From positions 310,001 to 374,000 of the forward strand of contig NZ_JASZYT010000003.1 in NCBI RefSeq assembly GCF_030316765.1: DNA of 64,000 nt, read 5' to 3'. The DNA comes from Variovorax saccharolyticus. Lineage in GTDB: Bacteria > Pseudomonadota > Gammaproteobacteria > Burkholderiales > Burkholderiaceae_C. The notes below the pieces were generated by a model that did not search any database, had not been told where the DNA came from, and was given only the letters and a program-made list of their open reading frames with translations. Positions 39,356-47,245 of the stretch are shown in pieces. The position numbers and the translations under genes were made by a program. How positions within the stretch are numbered: the first letter of the stretch is position 1; every line of letters starts with the position of its first letter.

Positions 39356-40015
39356 CTATTTTTCTGCGGCGCGCAACTGAATCCTCGACCTACAACGCAG
39401 CTTGCCGAAGTTGACGCACCCCCAGAACATGGCCCCGCCGTCTTTTGGCTCACGCACAACCATTTTCACGCCGCAGCTTGCGCAAGTCGGCCGCCAGTAC
39501 TCACCCTCGTAGGCCGTATCCAGCAACAGCGCCTGTTGCTTCGGCGTTCGGCCCTCGATAAGGCCCAACAGCCCTGCGCGGTTCTGCGCGCTAATCCCGT
39601 GAGCGCTGGCGAAGGCGGCCGCATCGGCGGTGAATGTGGCGCTTGTGGCAAAGATGCCGCGCTCCAAGTCATGCGACTTCAGCACGCCGAAGAATGCCCG
39701 AACGTCGTCCACTGCGACTTTCCGCGACCAGTGCTTGCATTGAACGATCATCGGCTTGCCCGCGTTCCGCAGGTACAGCCAGATGTCCACGCCTCCATCC
39801 GCGCCATGCGACTGTGATTCAGTGCGTACCCCCGCCTGCCCATACAAGGCTTCGCAGAGGGCCTCAAAGCGCCGCCACTCGATGTGATCGAAAACTTCAG
39901 GCGTCCATGAGGTCGCGCGCGGCGCGAAAGGTTCTGACTCAACCTGCCGAGCGGTTCGTGCGACGGTCGGGCTGGGTGGCGTTACAGCTTGCGGATTTCT
40001 TCTCGGCCAAGGCAT
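39356..40015 (-). CDS. Mrr-like restriction endonuclease with C-terminal zinc finger
   Basis: A 219-residue protein. The catalytic domain has the Mrr/restriction-endonuclease core: GADGGVDIWLYL with D77, then MIVQCKHW with Q92 and K94, and the conserved WRRFEALCEALYGQAG helix before it. The C-terminus has a topoisomerase-type zinc finger with CASCG and two later Cys (WGC, RC). Mrr-type enzymes cut modified DNA, so it could act on methylated invaders. ATG 40015 has AAGGAG ten bases upstream; frames further upstream overlap the opposite gene. The 209 bases before 39356 hold no gene that I see. Confidence 0.82.
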   Translation of the reverse strand: MPWPRRNPQAVTPPSPTVARTARQVESEPFAPRATSWTPEVFDHIEWRRFEALCEALYGQAGVRTESQSHGADGGVDIWLYLRNAGKPMIVQCKHWSRKVAVDDVRAFFGVLKSHDLERGIFATSATFTADAAAFASAHGISAQNRAGLLGLIEGRTPKQQALLLDTAYEGEYWRPTCASCGVKMVVREPKDGGAMFWGCVNFGKLRCRSRIQLRAAEK

Positions 40016-40084
40016 TCTGGATTCTTCTCCTTCGGCAAATGTAGCCGTTGCCAACCAGACCCCAAAAAACATCAGAATGCAGCC

Positions 40085-40306
40085 ATGAGCACCACGATCG
40101 AGGCCTTCCCTGACAACCAAATCCGCGAGGAGATCGGCAAGCTGATGGCCGAGACGGTCAAACTGGCTCACGACCAAGCGAAGCGCAACGCAGAGATCCG
40201 CGAGACGCCCGCTGAGCGTTGGTGGTATCCGCCAGTCGCGATCGGCGCGGCGGCCGGTGCCGGCGCGGCGGTGTTTTTCATCTTGTCGAAGCTCTTCGGC
40301 GTTTGA
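40085..40306 (+). CDS. Small one-helix membrane protein, 73 residues
   Basis: A protein with a charged N-terminal helix (LMAETVKLAHDQAKRNAEIR) and a C-terminal hydrophobic helix (PPVAIGAAAGAGAAVFFIL). Such a plan is common in phage-derived small proteins of unknown role. It starts 69 bases from the Mrr-like gene on the other strand, so they may share a promoter region. A degenerate copy of its C-terminus lies at 33789-33881. Confidence 0.65.
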   Translation: MSTTIEAFPDNQIREEIGKLMAETVKLAHDQAKRNAEIRETPAERWWYPPVAIGAAAGAGAAVFFILSKLFGV

Positions 40307-40885
40307 ACAGGGGAACTTCGTCGCCTACCCGATGCCGGCCCGCCGAATTGACGACTGTCGGGCGCATCGGCGGTGCTGCGAGGCAGCGACTGATTTCACA
40401 GCAAATCATCGGCTGGCGCTGCCCGATGCTCTTAGGCCAGCGACCAGCTCGCCGGCAGCACTTCACCAACGACCGCCATCGTCAAAAATTGGCCCAATGT
40501 TCAAGGCGCGATACGCCTGAGACTTAGCCAAACTTTACGTCCGTCACTCTAGGACGAAACCAAGGCGTGGCCGGAAGAGGCACGGCGCGCGAGCAACAGC
40601 ATCAATCTCAAGGTGTTGTTCGTCGCCTAGGACGAGGCGGGCGATCATGGATGCAGCGACGACCATCGCCGGCCGCAAACTGGCCTTGCGCCACATCGGC
40701 GTGTCTCCGGCGCCAGCAGTCGCGCCTCGCGCCCATTTTGGCCCTCATTTGTAGACCGCCGTCGGGCCTGATCTTCGAGGCCGCGGCACCTGTGAGCTTG
40801 GCGCAGTTTGATCCCGCTCTTGAATGGTGGGTACTAGGCCCCATACTTGGCGCTTCACAATTCTAGGAACGAGGAAGGAAGAGAG
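40307..40885. other. Stretch without a supported gene
   Basis: I see only short fragments. One frame ends WPEEARRASNSINLKVLFVA before a TAG near 40630 and looks like the tail of a lost gene. An ATG near 40647 gives 35 codons without a ribosome-binding site. It is probably another scar in the cargo zone. Confidence 0.5.
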
Positions 40886-41068
40886 ATGGCATTCAAATTC
40901 GAAGTGGGCGATGTGGTCAAGCTCGCATCTGATGGTCCAGAAATGACGATCAAGGCCCAGCCGAGCGAAGCCGGCCGCCGCTACTACGCGCAGTGGTTTG
41001 CCGGAAAGAAACTCGAACAGGGCGAGTTCTACGAGGATCAATTGGTGCTGGTCAAAAATAAGCCGTGA
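40886..41068 (+). CDS. DUF2158 (YodC-type) small protein
   Basis: A 60-residue protein, MAFKFEVGDVVKLASDGPEM then QWFAGKKLEQGEFYEDQLV, the pattern of DUF2158 (a small beta protein starting with F-x-V-G-D-V-V-x-L, and Q-W-F). Its function is unknown; relatives are common on mobile elements. GAGGAAGGAAG lies upstream. It overlaps the next start by four bases (GTGA), showing coupled translation. Confidence 0.82.
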   Translation: MAFKFEVGDVVKLASDGPEMTIKAQPSEAGRRYYAQWFAGKKLEQGEFYEDQLVLVKNKP

Positions 41069-41334
41069 CACCTGAAGACCTCGCTCAGTGGATGTACTCG
41101 CGCCTCCAAGATCAGGGGTGTGTGTACCAAGACGAGTCGGTTGGCAAAGCGCTGTACCCGACAAGCAATGAGCATCTCTATCGGGTCAATGACGACGGCA
41201 ACATCGTGCTTGCCACGGGTGTGCTGGCAGCGTTCCGGAAGATGGATAACGAAAAGGTTGTGTGGGTGAAGCCAGATCGCTACTGGCGATGGCGGTGCTC
41301 GACAGACGAGCCTGGACGCGAACAACGCGGATGA
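41065..41334 (+). CDS. Hypothetical protein coupled to DUF2158
   Basis: An 89-residue protein with a GTG start in the stop of the DUF2158 gene. The features MTPEDLAQWMYSRLQDQGCVYQDE and VVWVKPDRYWRWR recall a small conserved family (possibly DUF6953), whose role is unknown. A terminator-like hairpin follows it at once, so the pair forms a two-gene unit. Confidence 0.65.
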   Translation: MTPEDLAQWMYSRLQDQGCVYQDESVGKALYPTSNEHLYRVNDDGNIVLATGVLAAFRKMDNEKVVWVKPDRYWRWRCSTDEPGREQRG

Positions 41335-41336
41335 AG

Positions 41337-41361
41337 AAAAGGGGCCTCCGGGGCCCTTTTT
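41337..41361. terminator. Terminator-like hairpin between converging genes
   Basis: AAAAGGG (with CC further in) pairs with CCCTTTT across a short loop, followed by T. The A-run on one side and T-run on the other could stop transcription from both the plus-strand cargo pair and the long minus-strand gene series. Confidence 0.55.
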
Positions 41362-41458
41362 CGTCGCGACCGCCGCTGCGCTGATGGGCCTTGACTCGGT
41401 CCGGCGAGCATGGGCATCACGTTGCGCGCGAGAGTGGTCTGACGCCGCGCGCCCCCTG

Positions 41459-43744
41459 TCAAGCGCCGCCGATTCCGCCGCTGACGATGTGCGCGATTCC
41501 CCGATCGCCAATGTTCTGCGAAGTCCTGTCTTTCAGCGAGACTTGAACCTTGCCGCTGGCCGCCGCCCCCGAGTTGAGCTTCTCAGGCACTTCGTTCTTG
41601 GCCTGCTCGGGCAGTTGAGCCGGAACCGACGGCGGAATATCAATGGACTTCATCGTCGGCAGGCCCGCGACGGCCACGCCACCGCGCAGTGCGCTCGCAT
41701 ACGCCGTGTCCGGCGCCACGCCCTGCGCAATCAGGGTCTTATAGCGGCCCCTCGCATCGGTCAGGCCCGACCCGAACGTATCTGCCGACATGCCTGCGCG
41801 GTTGTTGCCACTTCCGGCGTAGTAGCTCTTCCCCGACTTCGGGTCCGCGATGGATGCCCATTCCTGCGCGCCAGCCAACTGCGCGCTTGCAAGATTGTCG
41901 TGCTCGCCCTTGATATAACCCGCAATTTGCGGGCGCTTCTTAGCCGTGAGGTACTCGGCGAAGATGCGCTCCTGCAACTCGGGCGTGAACTTCTCATCGC
42001 CTGTCAGGCCCATCGCCTTTGCGGCGCCCTGCATCGTCGAGGGAATGACTTGGTATTTGCCGACGGCGAACAGGCGATTCGCGTCGCCCTTTTTCAGCGA
42101 CTGCGCGGCCATGATCTGCGAGACGGTCATCGACGAGAAATCCATGGTCGCGCCACCCGAGTCGCCCGCATTGCCACGATTGAACGAGCCGTAGCCGCCT
42201 TCGTGTTTGGCGATCATATTGCCCAGGCCGCCGCCCGCCGCGCGCGCACCATGCTCTAGCGAGTTCGACGGGGCCGGCGCCATCGTTTCGGAGCCGCGCG
42301 CTTCGTCGTAGCCCGCCTTCGCCTGCGTCGCCGCTGCGCTTCCCGCGTTGATCGCGCGCTTGACCGTGTTCGGGACCAGCACGTCGTAGGCGCGACTTGC
42401 CGCCTCGCCCGCCATCGCCTTCGCATCTTTCCATGCGTTGCCGGCGATCTCACCGACGTTGATGCCCTTGGACTTGAGCCACTCGTCAGCGCCGTCAACG
42501 ATCGACCCCAACTTGTCGCCGACCGTCTGCGCGGCAGACTTGGCGGCCCCCCACCACTCGCCCACCGTCGTCGAAAGTTCGCCCCACGTCGTCTTCGCGT
42601 CTGCGACAAGCGAGTCCCATGCGGCGCCGATGCCGGCCGTAGTGACATCCCATGCCGCGACCGCCTTGCCGCCGATGTCGGAGTCGATCAGCGATTGGGT
42701 CCACTCGCCGACCTTAGCGCCGAACTTCTCGCCGAAGATCGCACCGCCGACGCCGCCAATGACGATGCCGACGGCCGTGCCGATCGGGCCGAGCAGCGAA
42801 CCGACCAGAGCACCGCCCTTGGCGCCAGCCAACCCACCGGCCAGCATGCCGCCGGCCTCGCCGACGCCGCGAAACTTCGACGCACGATCGCCGTCGCCAA
42901 AGACCGATGCGAGCGCGCTGCCGCCGGCCAGCAGTGCGCCCAGCATAGGAACACGCATGAGCAGCCGCCCTCCCTTGCCGAGCAGGCCAGCAACCCCGCC
43001 GGCAGCCGCGCCAGCACCAGCGCCGAGCATGCCGCCGAGGCCAGCACCGAGACCCTGGCCGATCCCGCCAACGATCCCGACGCCGGTACGGCCGCCGCCG
43101 ACGACTTCAACCCTCGGCTTTGCCTTGAGCGCCGTCCAGAAGCGCATGTTCCAGCGCTCTTTCTTGCGCTCGGCGCTGCGGCCGAACATCGAGGACATTC
43201 CGCGACCGAGCGGCGTCACCACGTCGGTCACCTCCTTCAAAGCGTTGGTGGTCGGGTCGAGGTTGTTGGTCGCGGCGAGCGACGCCGACAGTTTGCCGAT
43301 ACCTTCGGACAGGCGCGCGAGTCCGCCGCCCACCGACCCGAGAGCAGCGCCGCCAGCCGCGCCCTTGCTCTGGCCGGCAACGAAGCGCCCGCGATCGTCG
43401 CGCCCGGTCGGTACGGCAACCGATGCCGATACGCGCCGCGCGCCCGGCGCTCCCCCGCGCGACGCCGGGCCGACAGTCTGATTGCTGCCGACCATGCGCG
43501 ATCCGGCGCGGCCGGCCGGCGACACGGCGGGCGTGATGCGATGCACGCGATGGCCGCCCTGTCCGCTGACCGTGGAGCGCTCCTGCATCTTCATCTGCAC
43601 ACTGATCGCCCGCGCGATGGAGGACACCTCCGTGCGGATGTTCGACAGCAGCCGCACGCCATCTTGCTGGACGGTCAGGAGCTGATCGTTCGTCTTGATG
43701 ATCTCGCCGACCAGAAAGCCGCTCATGTCGTGTTTCAGTGCCAT
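41459..43744 (-). CDS. Phage-like protein with glycine zippers and lysozyme-like domain
   Basis: A 761-residue protein at the end of the element's minus-strand series. The N-terminus is helical (VGEIIKTNDQLLTVQQDGVR), the middle is rich in Gly/Ala zippers (GIGQGLGAGLGGMLGAGAGA; LVGSLLGPIGTAVGIVIGGV), as in tape-measure and membrane-penetrating virion proteins, and residues about 500-640 look like a muramidase fold (MIAKHEGGYGSFNRGN, FAVGKYQVIPSTMQGAAKAM, LQERIFAEYL). It could open the cell wall during DNA entry. No tail genes are near, so where it would sit in a virion is unclear. Confidence 0.62.
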   Translation of the reverse strand: MALKHDMSGFLVGEIIKTNDQLLTVQQDGVRLLSNIRTEVSSIARAISVQMKMQERSTVSGQGGHRVHRITPAVSPAGRAGSRMVGSNQTVGPASRGGAPGARRVSASVAVPTGRDDRGRFVAGQSKGAAGGAALGSVGGGLARLSEGIGKLSASLAATNNLDPTTNALKEVTDVVTPLGRGMSSMFGRSAERKKERWNMRFWTALKAKPRVEVVGGGRTGVGIVGGIGQGLGAGLGGMLGAGAGAAAGGVAGLLGKGGRLLMRVPMLGALLAGGSALASVFGDGDRASKFRGVGEAGGMLAGGLAGAKGGALVGSLLGPIGTAVGIVIGGVGGAIFGEKFGAKVGEWTQSLIDSDIGGKAVAAWDVTTAGIGAAWDSLVADAKTTWGELSTTVGEWWGAAKSAAQTVGDKLGSIVDGADEWLKSKGINVGEIAGNAWKDAKAMAGEAASRAYDVLVPNTVKRAINAGSAAATQAKAGYDEARGSETMAPAPSNSLEHGARAAGGGLGNMIAKHEGGYGSFNRGNAGDSGGATMDFSSMTVSQIMAAQSLKKGDANRLFAVGKYQVIPSTMQGAAKAMGLTGDEKFTPELQERIFAEYLTAKKRPQIAGYIKGEHDNLASAQLAGAQEWASIADPKSGKSYYAGSGNNRAGMSADTFGSGLTDARGRYKTLIAQGVAPDTAYASALRGGVAVAGLPTMKSIDIPPSVPAQLPEQAKNEVPEKLNSGAAASGKVQVSLKDRTSQNIGDRGIAHIVSGGIGGA

Positions 43745-43924
43745 TTAAGACCTCCGTGCGGTTTGGGCGGACGCCGAGCCGATGCGAGCGGGCGCGGGCT
43801 TCAAAGGCGCGATGCCGGGCGAGTCAAGCTGGACCGTGCGGCGACCGGCATGGTGGTGTTCAAGGGATTTGCGCGAGCGCGCGAGCAGCGCCTGCGCGGC
43901 GGCAATGCGGTTGGCGATGGTCAT
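43745..43924 (-). CDS. Small basic protein, 59 residues
   Basis: A short gene fitted exactly between its neighbours: GGAGG lies six bases before its ATG, the ATG overlaps the stop of the upstream gene (ATGA at 43921-43924), and its TAA abuts the ATG of the 761-residue gene. The product starts MTIANRIAAAQALLARSRKS and ends PAPARIGSASAQTARRS. No relative is known to me. The tight packing is the main evidence that it is real. Confidence 0.68.
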   Translation of the reverse strand: MTIANRIAAAQALLARSRKSLEHHHAGRRTVQLDSPGIAPLKPAPARIGSASAQTARRS

Positions 43925-44412
43925 TGCACCTCCGTGTTATCGAGGACATGCACGAGCAGCGCTTGGTTGGGTTCCAGCACATCGAACGTGGAGTCGCGCA
44001 TGGCATCGGAGCCAAAATCCGGTGCTTCGGCGGCATGCAGATCGGCATGCGTCAGCCAGATGCCGAACGCGAGCGTGACGCCGGGCTCGTCGGTCGTCAC
44101 AGTGACGACTTGACCAAGAGCGGGTGCAGGCGCGTCGTTGGACGCGTCGAACTGGACGCGCAGGCACAGCGTCTTGTCGCCGGGCTCGATCGCGCCGGCA
44201 GCAACGGCCAGGTCAACAGCGTCCGAATCGACGATGCGGAAGCGCACCGGGCCGAGCGAGACGATTTCGGGAACGGCAGCATCCGCATCTGCCCACGTTG
44301 CCGGATCGTCGTCGTTGAACAAAGCGCCGTGGGCATCGAGCGCGACGCGCTCCAGCAGTTCGGCGGCAAGGGTGCGAGCTTGGCCGTCGGGTTCGGGTTC
44401 GACATAGGACAT
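43921..44412 (-). CDS. Hypothetical protein, 163 residues
   Basis: An acidic protein beginning MSYVEPEPDGQARTLAAEL, mostly beta to judge by its alternating pattern (VRFRIVDSDAVDLAVAAGAI; LALGQ-type strands later). I do not recognise it. ATG 44412 has GGAG nine bases upstream. An in-frame GTG at 44533 overlaps the stop of the upstream gene and would add 40 basic residues (LLQAARLRTLVAIGRARSKA). By position it is a late gene of the element. Confidence 0.6.
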   Translation of the reverse strand: MSYVEPEPDGQARTLAAELLERVALDAHGALFNDDDPATWADADAAVPEIVSLGPVRFRIVDSDAVDLAVAAGAIEPGDKTLCLRVQFDASNDAPAPALGQVVTVTTDEPGVTLAFGIWLTHADLHAAEAPDFGSDAMRDSTFDVLEPNQALLVHVLDNTEVQ

Positions 44413-44524
44413 GGAAGGAGTCTCCAGATTGAAGTGAAGGTTGGAAGTGATGGCGACACGCGCCTTGGACCGAGCGCGGCCGATGGCGACCAGCGTGCGC
44501 AGCCGGGCGGCCTGCAGAAGAAGG

Positions 44525-45490
44525 TCAAGCACGGGCACCCCCTTGCTGCGCGGCGAGAAGAGCCTGAAGAGCGCGAGCGATCGCCACCGAGTTGGGATCG
44601 CTTCGACCGGCATATGCGGCCACGGCACGCCGGATGTCAGAGGCGGACGCAGGCTTAGGCAACGATGCGCCGCGCGCCGTCGCCGGCACCACGATGCGAC
44701 GTGCGTTCTTCGGCAGCATGGCCTCCGCGTCCGACTGCCGCACGATGAAGGCCCGAGGCTTGGCCCTGCCCGGACGATCGATGCGGGCGCGATCCGCTTC
44801 GATCATCTTGGCGACGTGCTGCCGGAAGCCGACACTCGATTGAACGTCCGTCATGACGCGCGCCAAGTGCTTGCAGCAGGCGCCGTCCAACGTGGGATTC
44901 GTCAATTTCGGCATGCCGTGCTCAGACCGGCCAGTCACCCAGCCCCCCGCCGTCGCGACGAAGCGCAGGAAGTATCGGAAGTGCTGGCAATCGCACTCGA
45001 ACCGCAGGGTGCTTTCCTTGCACAGCCACTTCGCCGAATCAGCCGGCGTCCCGGGCCGCGCGAGCGCCGCCGAATACGCCGAGAACTCGATATTCACGTG
45101 GTGACGAGTCACCTTCGAGCGCGGGCCGCTGTCGGTGACGAGATGCACCTTACCGGCTTGGAGGCGGGCAGGCATCGAGTAGCGAATTTCAGTCTTCGCG
45201 CGCTCGATGTCGATGGTCCGCGACAGGCCCAGGGCTTCCTTCGCAGTCAGGCCCTGCTGCGCCTTGTCTCCCAGGGCGGCGACGGCCTTCTTGAACTGGG
45301 CAAGGTCAGCGGGCGTGATGGCCCGCACGCCCGCACCGCCGAGCGTGGTCGTCAGCATGCGCGCCGGGCTCAATCCGCCCGCAACCTCGCCGGGTTGCAG
45401 GATCGTGCTTGCCTGCCGCCGACTGTCGAGTTCAACCTGCCGAATGCGATTCAGTGCCGACTGCGCGTTTCCGATACGCGGGGCCTTCAC
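44525..45490 (-). CDS. Protein with SWIM-like zinc motif, 321 residues
   Basis: A long protein with a C-x-C ... C-x-H arrangement: FECDCQHFRYFLRF, then about 40 residues later GACCKHLARVM. That is the SWIM zinc-finger layout, which is linked to DNA or protein binding. Before it is a predicted beta region (ARLQAGKVHLVTDSG; VNIEFSAYSAAL). I chose the GTG at 45490, which overlaps the stop of the 29-codon gene upstream; a TTG at 45523 is possible. A phage-structural or DNA-binding role fits its position but is not shown. Confidence 0.6.
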   Translation of the reverse strand: MKAPRIGNAQSALNRIRQVELDSRRQASTILQPGEVAGGLSPARMLTTTLGGAGVRAITPADLAQFKKAVAALGDKAQQGLTAKEALGLSRTIDIERAKTEIRYSMPARLQAGKVHLVTDSGPRSKVTRHHVNIEFSAYSAALARPGTPADSAKWLCKESTLRFECDCQHFRYFLRFVATAGGWVTGRSEHGMPKLTNPTLDGACCKHLARVMTDVQSSVGFRQHVAKMIEADRARIDRPGRAKPRAFIVRQSDAEAMLPKNARRIVVPATARGASLPKPASASDIRRAVAAYAGRSDPNSVAIARALQALLAAQQGGARA

Positions 45491-45576
45491 TTCGTCACCC
45501 CGAAGTCGTTGAGGAACTTGCACTGCGCGCGTGCCTGATAGCCGGTGGCGCGAGGAATCGACAGAAACTTAGTCAT
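45487..45576 (-). CDS. Very small gene, 29 codons
   Basis: ATG 45576 has GGAGG at suitable spacing, and the product starts MTKFLSIPRATGYQARAQ and ends NDFGVTK. It overlaps the previous gene's stop by eight bases and the next gene's GTG by three. It may be a real peptide or a leader that brings ribosomes to the next start. Confidence 0.45.
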   Translation of the reverse strand: MTKFLSIPRATGYQARAQCKFLNDFGVTK

Positions 45577-46120
45577 TCTTAACATCCTCCGCCGGGCCGG
45601 CGGCGAACATTTCGGCCAGCTTGCGGCCGAACAGGATTTGGTCGAGGCGCGCACGCGCCGCGATGGTTTCTTGACGGGCGCGTTCCTGCGCTTCGTACTT
45701 TTGCACGGCGGCGGCACGCGCAGCCTTGCCCTTCGGAGTCCTCGCATATTCCTGTGCGGCCTCGGCGCAGCATTCGCGGCAGCGCGCCTTCACGCCACCG
45801 CGTCCGGTGCGGCTCGGAGAAAAGCAATCCAGCGACAACCTGCTGCCGCAGCAACGGCACTTTTTTTCCGTGATCAACCCGTCGATGCGAACCTCGCTAG
45901 GCTCGTCGGTGGGGATGTAGGTGTCGAGCGGCACCAGTCGGCGGGTCTTTCGGTCGTAGACCTTGGCGCCCCGCCCGAAGTAGGCGCGGAAGAATTCATC
46001 GCCCCAGTGATCTCGGAAACGCGCGGCCCGGTCCTCACACGTGGAAGCAGCGGATTGATCGGCTTTTGCAGGCTCACCCTGGCCGATCTCGGCCGACGTT
46101 TTCGCGGCAGACTTCTTCAC
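45569..46120 (-). CDS. Protein with Cys4 zinc ribbon, 183 residues
   Basis: A 183-residue basic protein with a central zinc-binding knuckle pair: CRCCGSRLSLDCF and, 20 residues later, ARCRECCAEAAQEY. The C-terminal tail is helical and rich in Ala, Arg and Gln. This type of motif is seen in phage DNA-binding and HNH-like proteins, but no His-Asn-His core is visible. The start overlaps the upstream stop by four bases. Confidence 0.62.
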   Translation of the reverse strand: MKKSAAKTSAEIGQGEPAKADQSAASTCEDRAARFRDHWGDEFFRAYFGRGAKVYDRKTRRLVPLDTYIPTDEPSEVRIDGLITEKKCRCCGSRLSLDCFSPSRTGRGGVKARCRECCAEAAQEYARTPKGKAARAAAVQKYEAQERARQETIAARARLDQILFGRKLAEMFAAGPAEDVKND

Positions 46121-46962
46121 GCTGCGGCCTTCTGGCTGGCGCGTGCGGCGATCAGGTCGTCCAGGGCGGGATCGATGCCGATGATCGGAGCGGCATCGAA
46201 GTTCGGTGCCTCCCCGAAAGCCTTGAGCTTCTCGATCTGCGGAGCGATCGCGGCGATGCGGGCGCGGCGGCGGTCCGCCATGATCTCGGGATTCACGGCG
46301 GTAGGTTCCGTCGCCGCAATCTGCTCATCGGAGAGACCCGCGCTGCGCAGGACGGCGTAGCGCGACGCGCCGGGCACTCCGATCGACGCCGCGATAGCGG
46401 CCGCATCGTTCTCGCGCGAAAGGTGATCACGCTCGGCGGTCAACTGCGTGAGATGCTTGCCGACGGCCGCCCGCAGCGGTCCGTGACGGGCCATGAGCGC
46501 GCGGCTCGCGGCCTGGTGCGCCGCGTGATCTTCGCGACAGTCTTCAATGGCGTCGTCGATATCTTCCGCGCGCTGGCGCAGCACTTCGACAACAGCGGCC
46601 GGCGAGATGCTGCCCATGTTGAGGTCTTCGGCATTCGCGACAACACAACGGATAGCCGCCGAGATTTCCGACTTAAAGCCGGCGAGTTCGATCAGGCGCA
46701 GACGCTTGGCGGCGCAGGCACCGGCCGCGCGCTGCACCGACGCATCACGGAAGATCACATCGATCAGATCGGCGAGGACCGGGTTCGTTGCGACCGACAG
46801 CGGGCTGCGGACAAAGAGTGCGTACGTCGTCAAGGGGCTCTCCAGGGATGCGAATGGTTGGGGTTGGACGGGACCGGCGGCGGGCGCCACGGGGCCGGCG
46901 GGTGCCTCCGGGGCGAAGCGGCTGCGCGCGGCGTCGATCAGGGCGGTGACGGCAAGCTGCAT
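46117..46962 (-). CDS. Hypothetical helical protein, 281 residues
   Basis: A long, mainly alpha-helical protein: a proline-rich N-terminal linker (about 15-35), then helices with coiled-coil character (LTQLTAERDHLSRENDAAAI). ATG 46962 has GAGGG eight bases upstream and starts MQLAVTALIDAARSRF. I do not recognise it. It lies one base after the excisionase-like gene's stop, so the two are in one transcript. Confidence 0.6.
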   Translation of the reverse strand: MQLAVTALIDAARSRFAPEAPAGPVAPAAGPVQPQPFASLESPLTTYALFVRSPLSVATNPVLADLIDVIFRDASVQRAAGACAAKRLRLIELAGFKSEISAAIRCVVANAEDLNMGSISPAAVVEVLRQRAEDIDDAIEDCREDHAAHQAASRALMARHGPLRAAVGKHLTQLTAERDHLSRENDAAAIAASIGVPGASRYAVLRSAGLSDEQIAATEPTAVNPEIMADRRRARIAAIAPQIEKLKAFGEAPNFDAAPIIGIDPALDDLIAARASQKAAA

Positions 46963-46963
46963 T

Positions 46964-47170
46964 TCAAACGCCCTCTGCTGCGGACTGGTGCCCGGCATCA
47001 ATGAGGGCCAGCACATCCGACTTTTTGTAGCGGACGATGCGCCCGCCGATGCGGACGTAGGGCAGTTGGACGCGGCCGGTGTGGCGCCATGCCGCCAGCG
47101 TCTCGACAGAGACCTTCAACGTGCTGGCGACTTGTTCGTCGTCAAGCAGGGGTTCGATGGATTGGTCCAT
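46964..47170 (-). CDS. Excisionase-like helix-turn-helix protein
   Basis: A 68-residue winged-helix protein of the MerR/HTH_17 type: LLDDEQVASTLKVSVETLAAWRHTGRVQLPYVRIGGRIVRYKKSDVLAL contains the typical recognition helix and the Y-V-R-I-G-x-x-x-R-Y wing. Such small proteins are excisionases or AlpA-like activators. It lies far from the integrase, so activation of the late genes directly downstream is as likely as a role in excision. Confidence 0.78.
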   Translation of the reverse strand: MDQSIEPLLDDEQVASTLKVSVETLAAWRHTGRVQLPYVRIGGRIVRYKKSDVLALIDAGHQSAAEGV

Positions 47171-47245
47171 TTTTAGGCTGCGGAAGTGAATATGTGATCG
47201 ATGGTCACTGCGGAAGGCTGCGCGAGAACGGCCGTTTTTCCCGAT

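Noticed and set aside
40647-40755. 35-codon frame starting MDAATTIAGRKLALRH
   Set aside because: No ribosome-binding site and no neighbour that it fits; too short to support.
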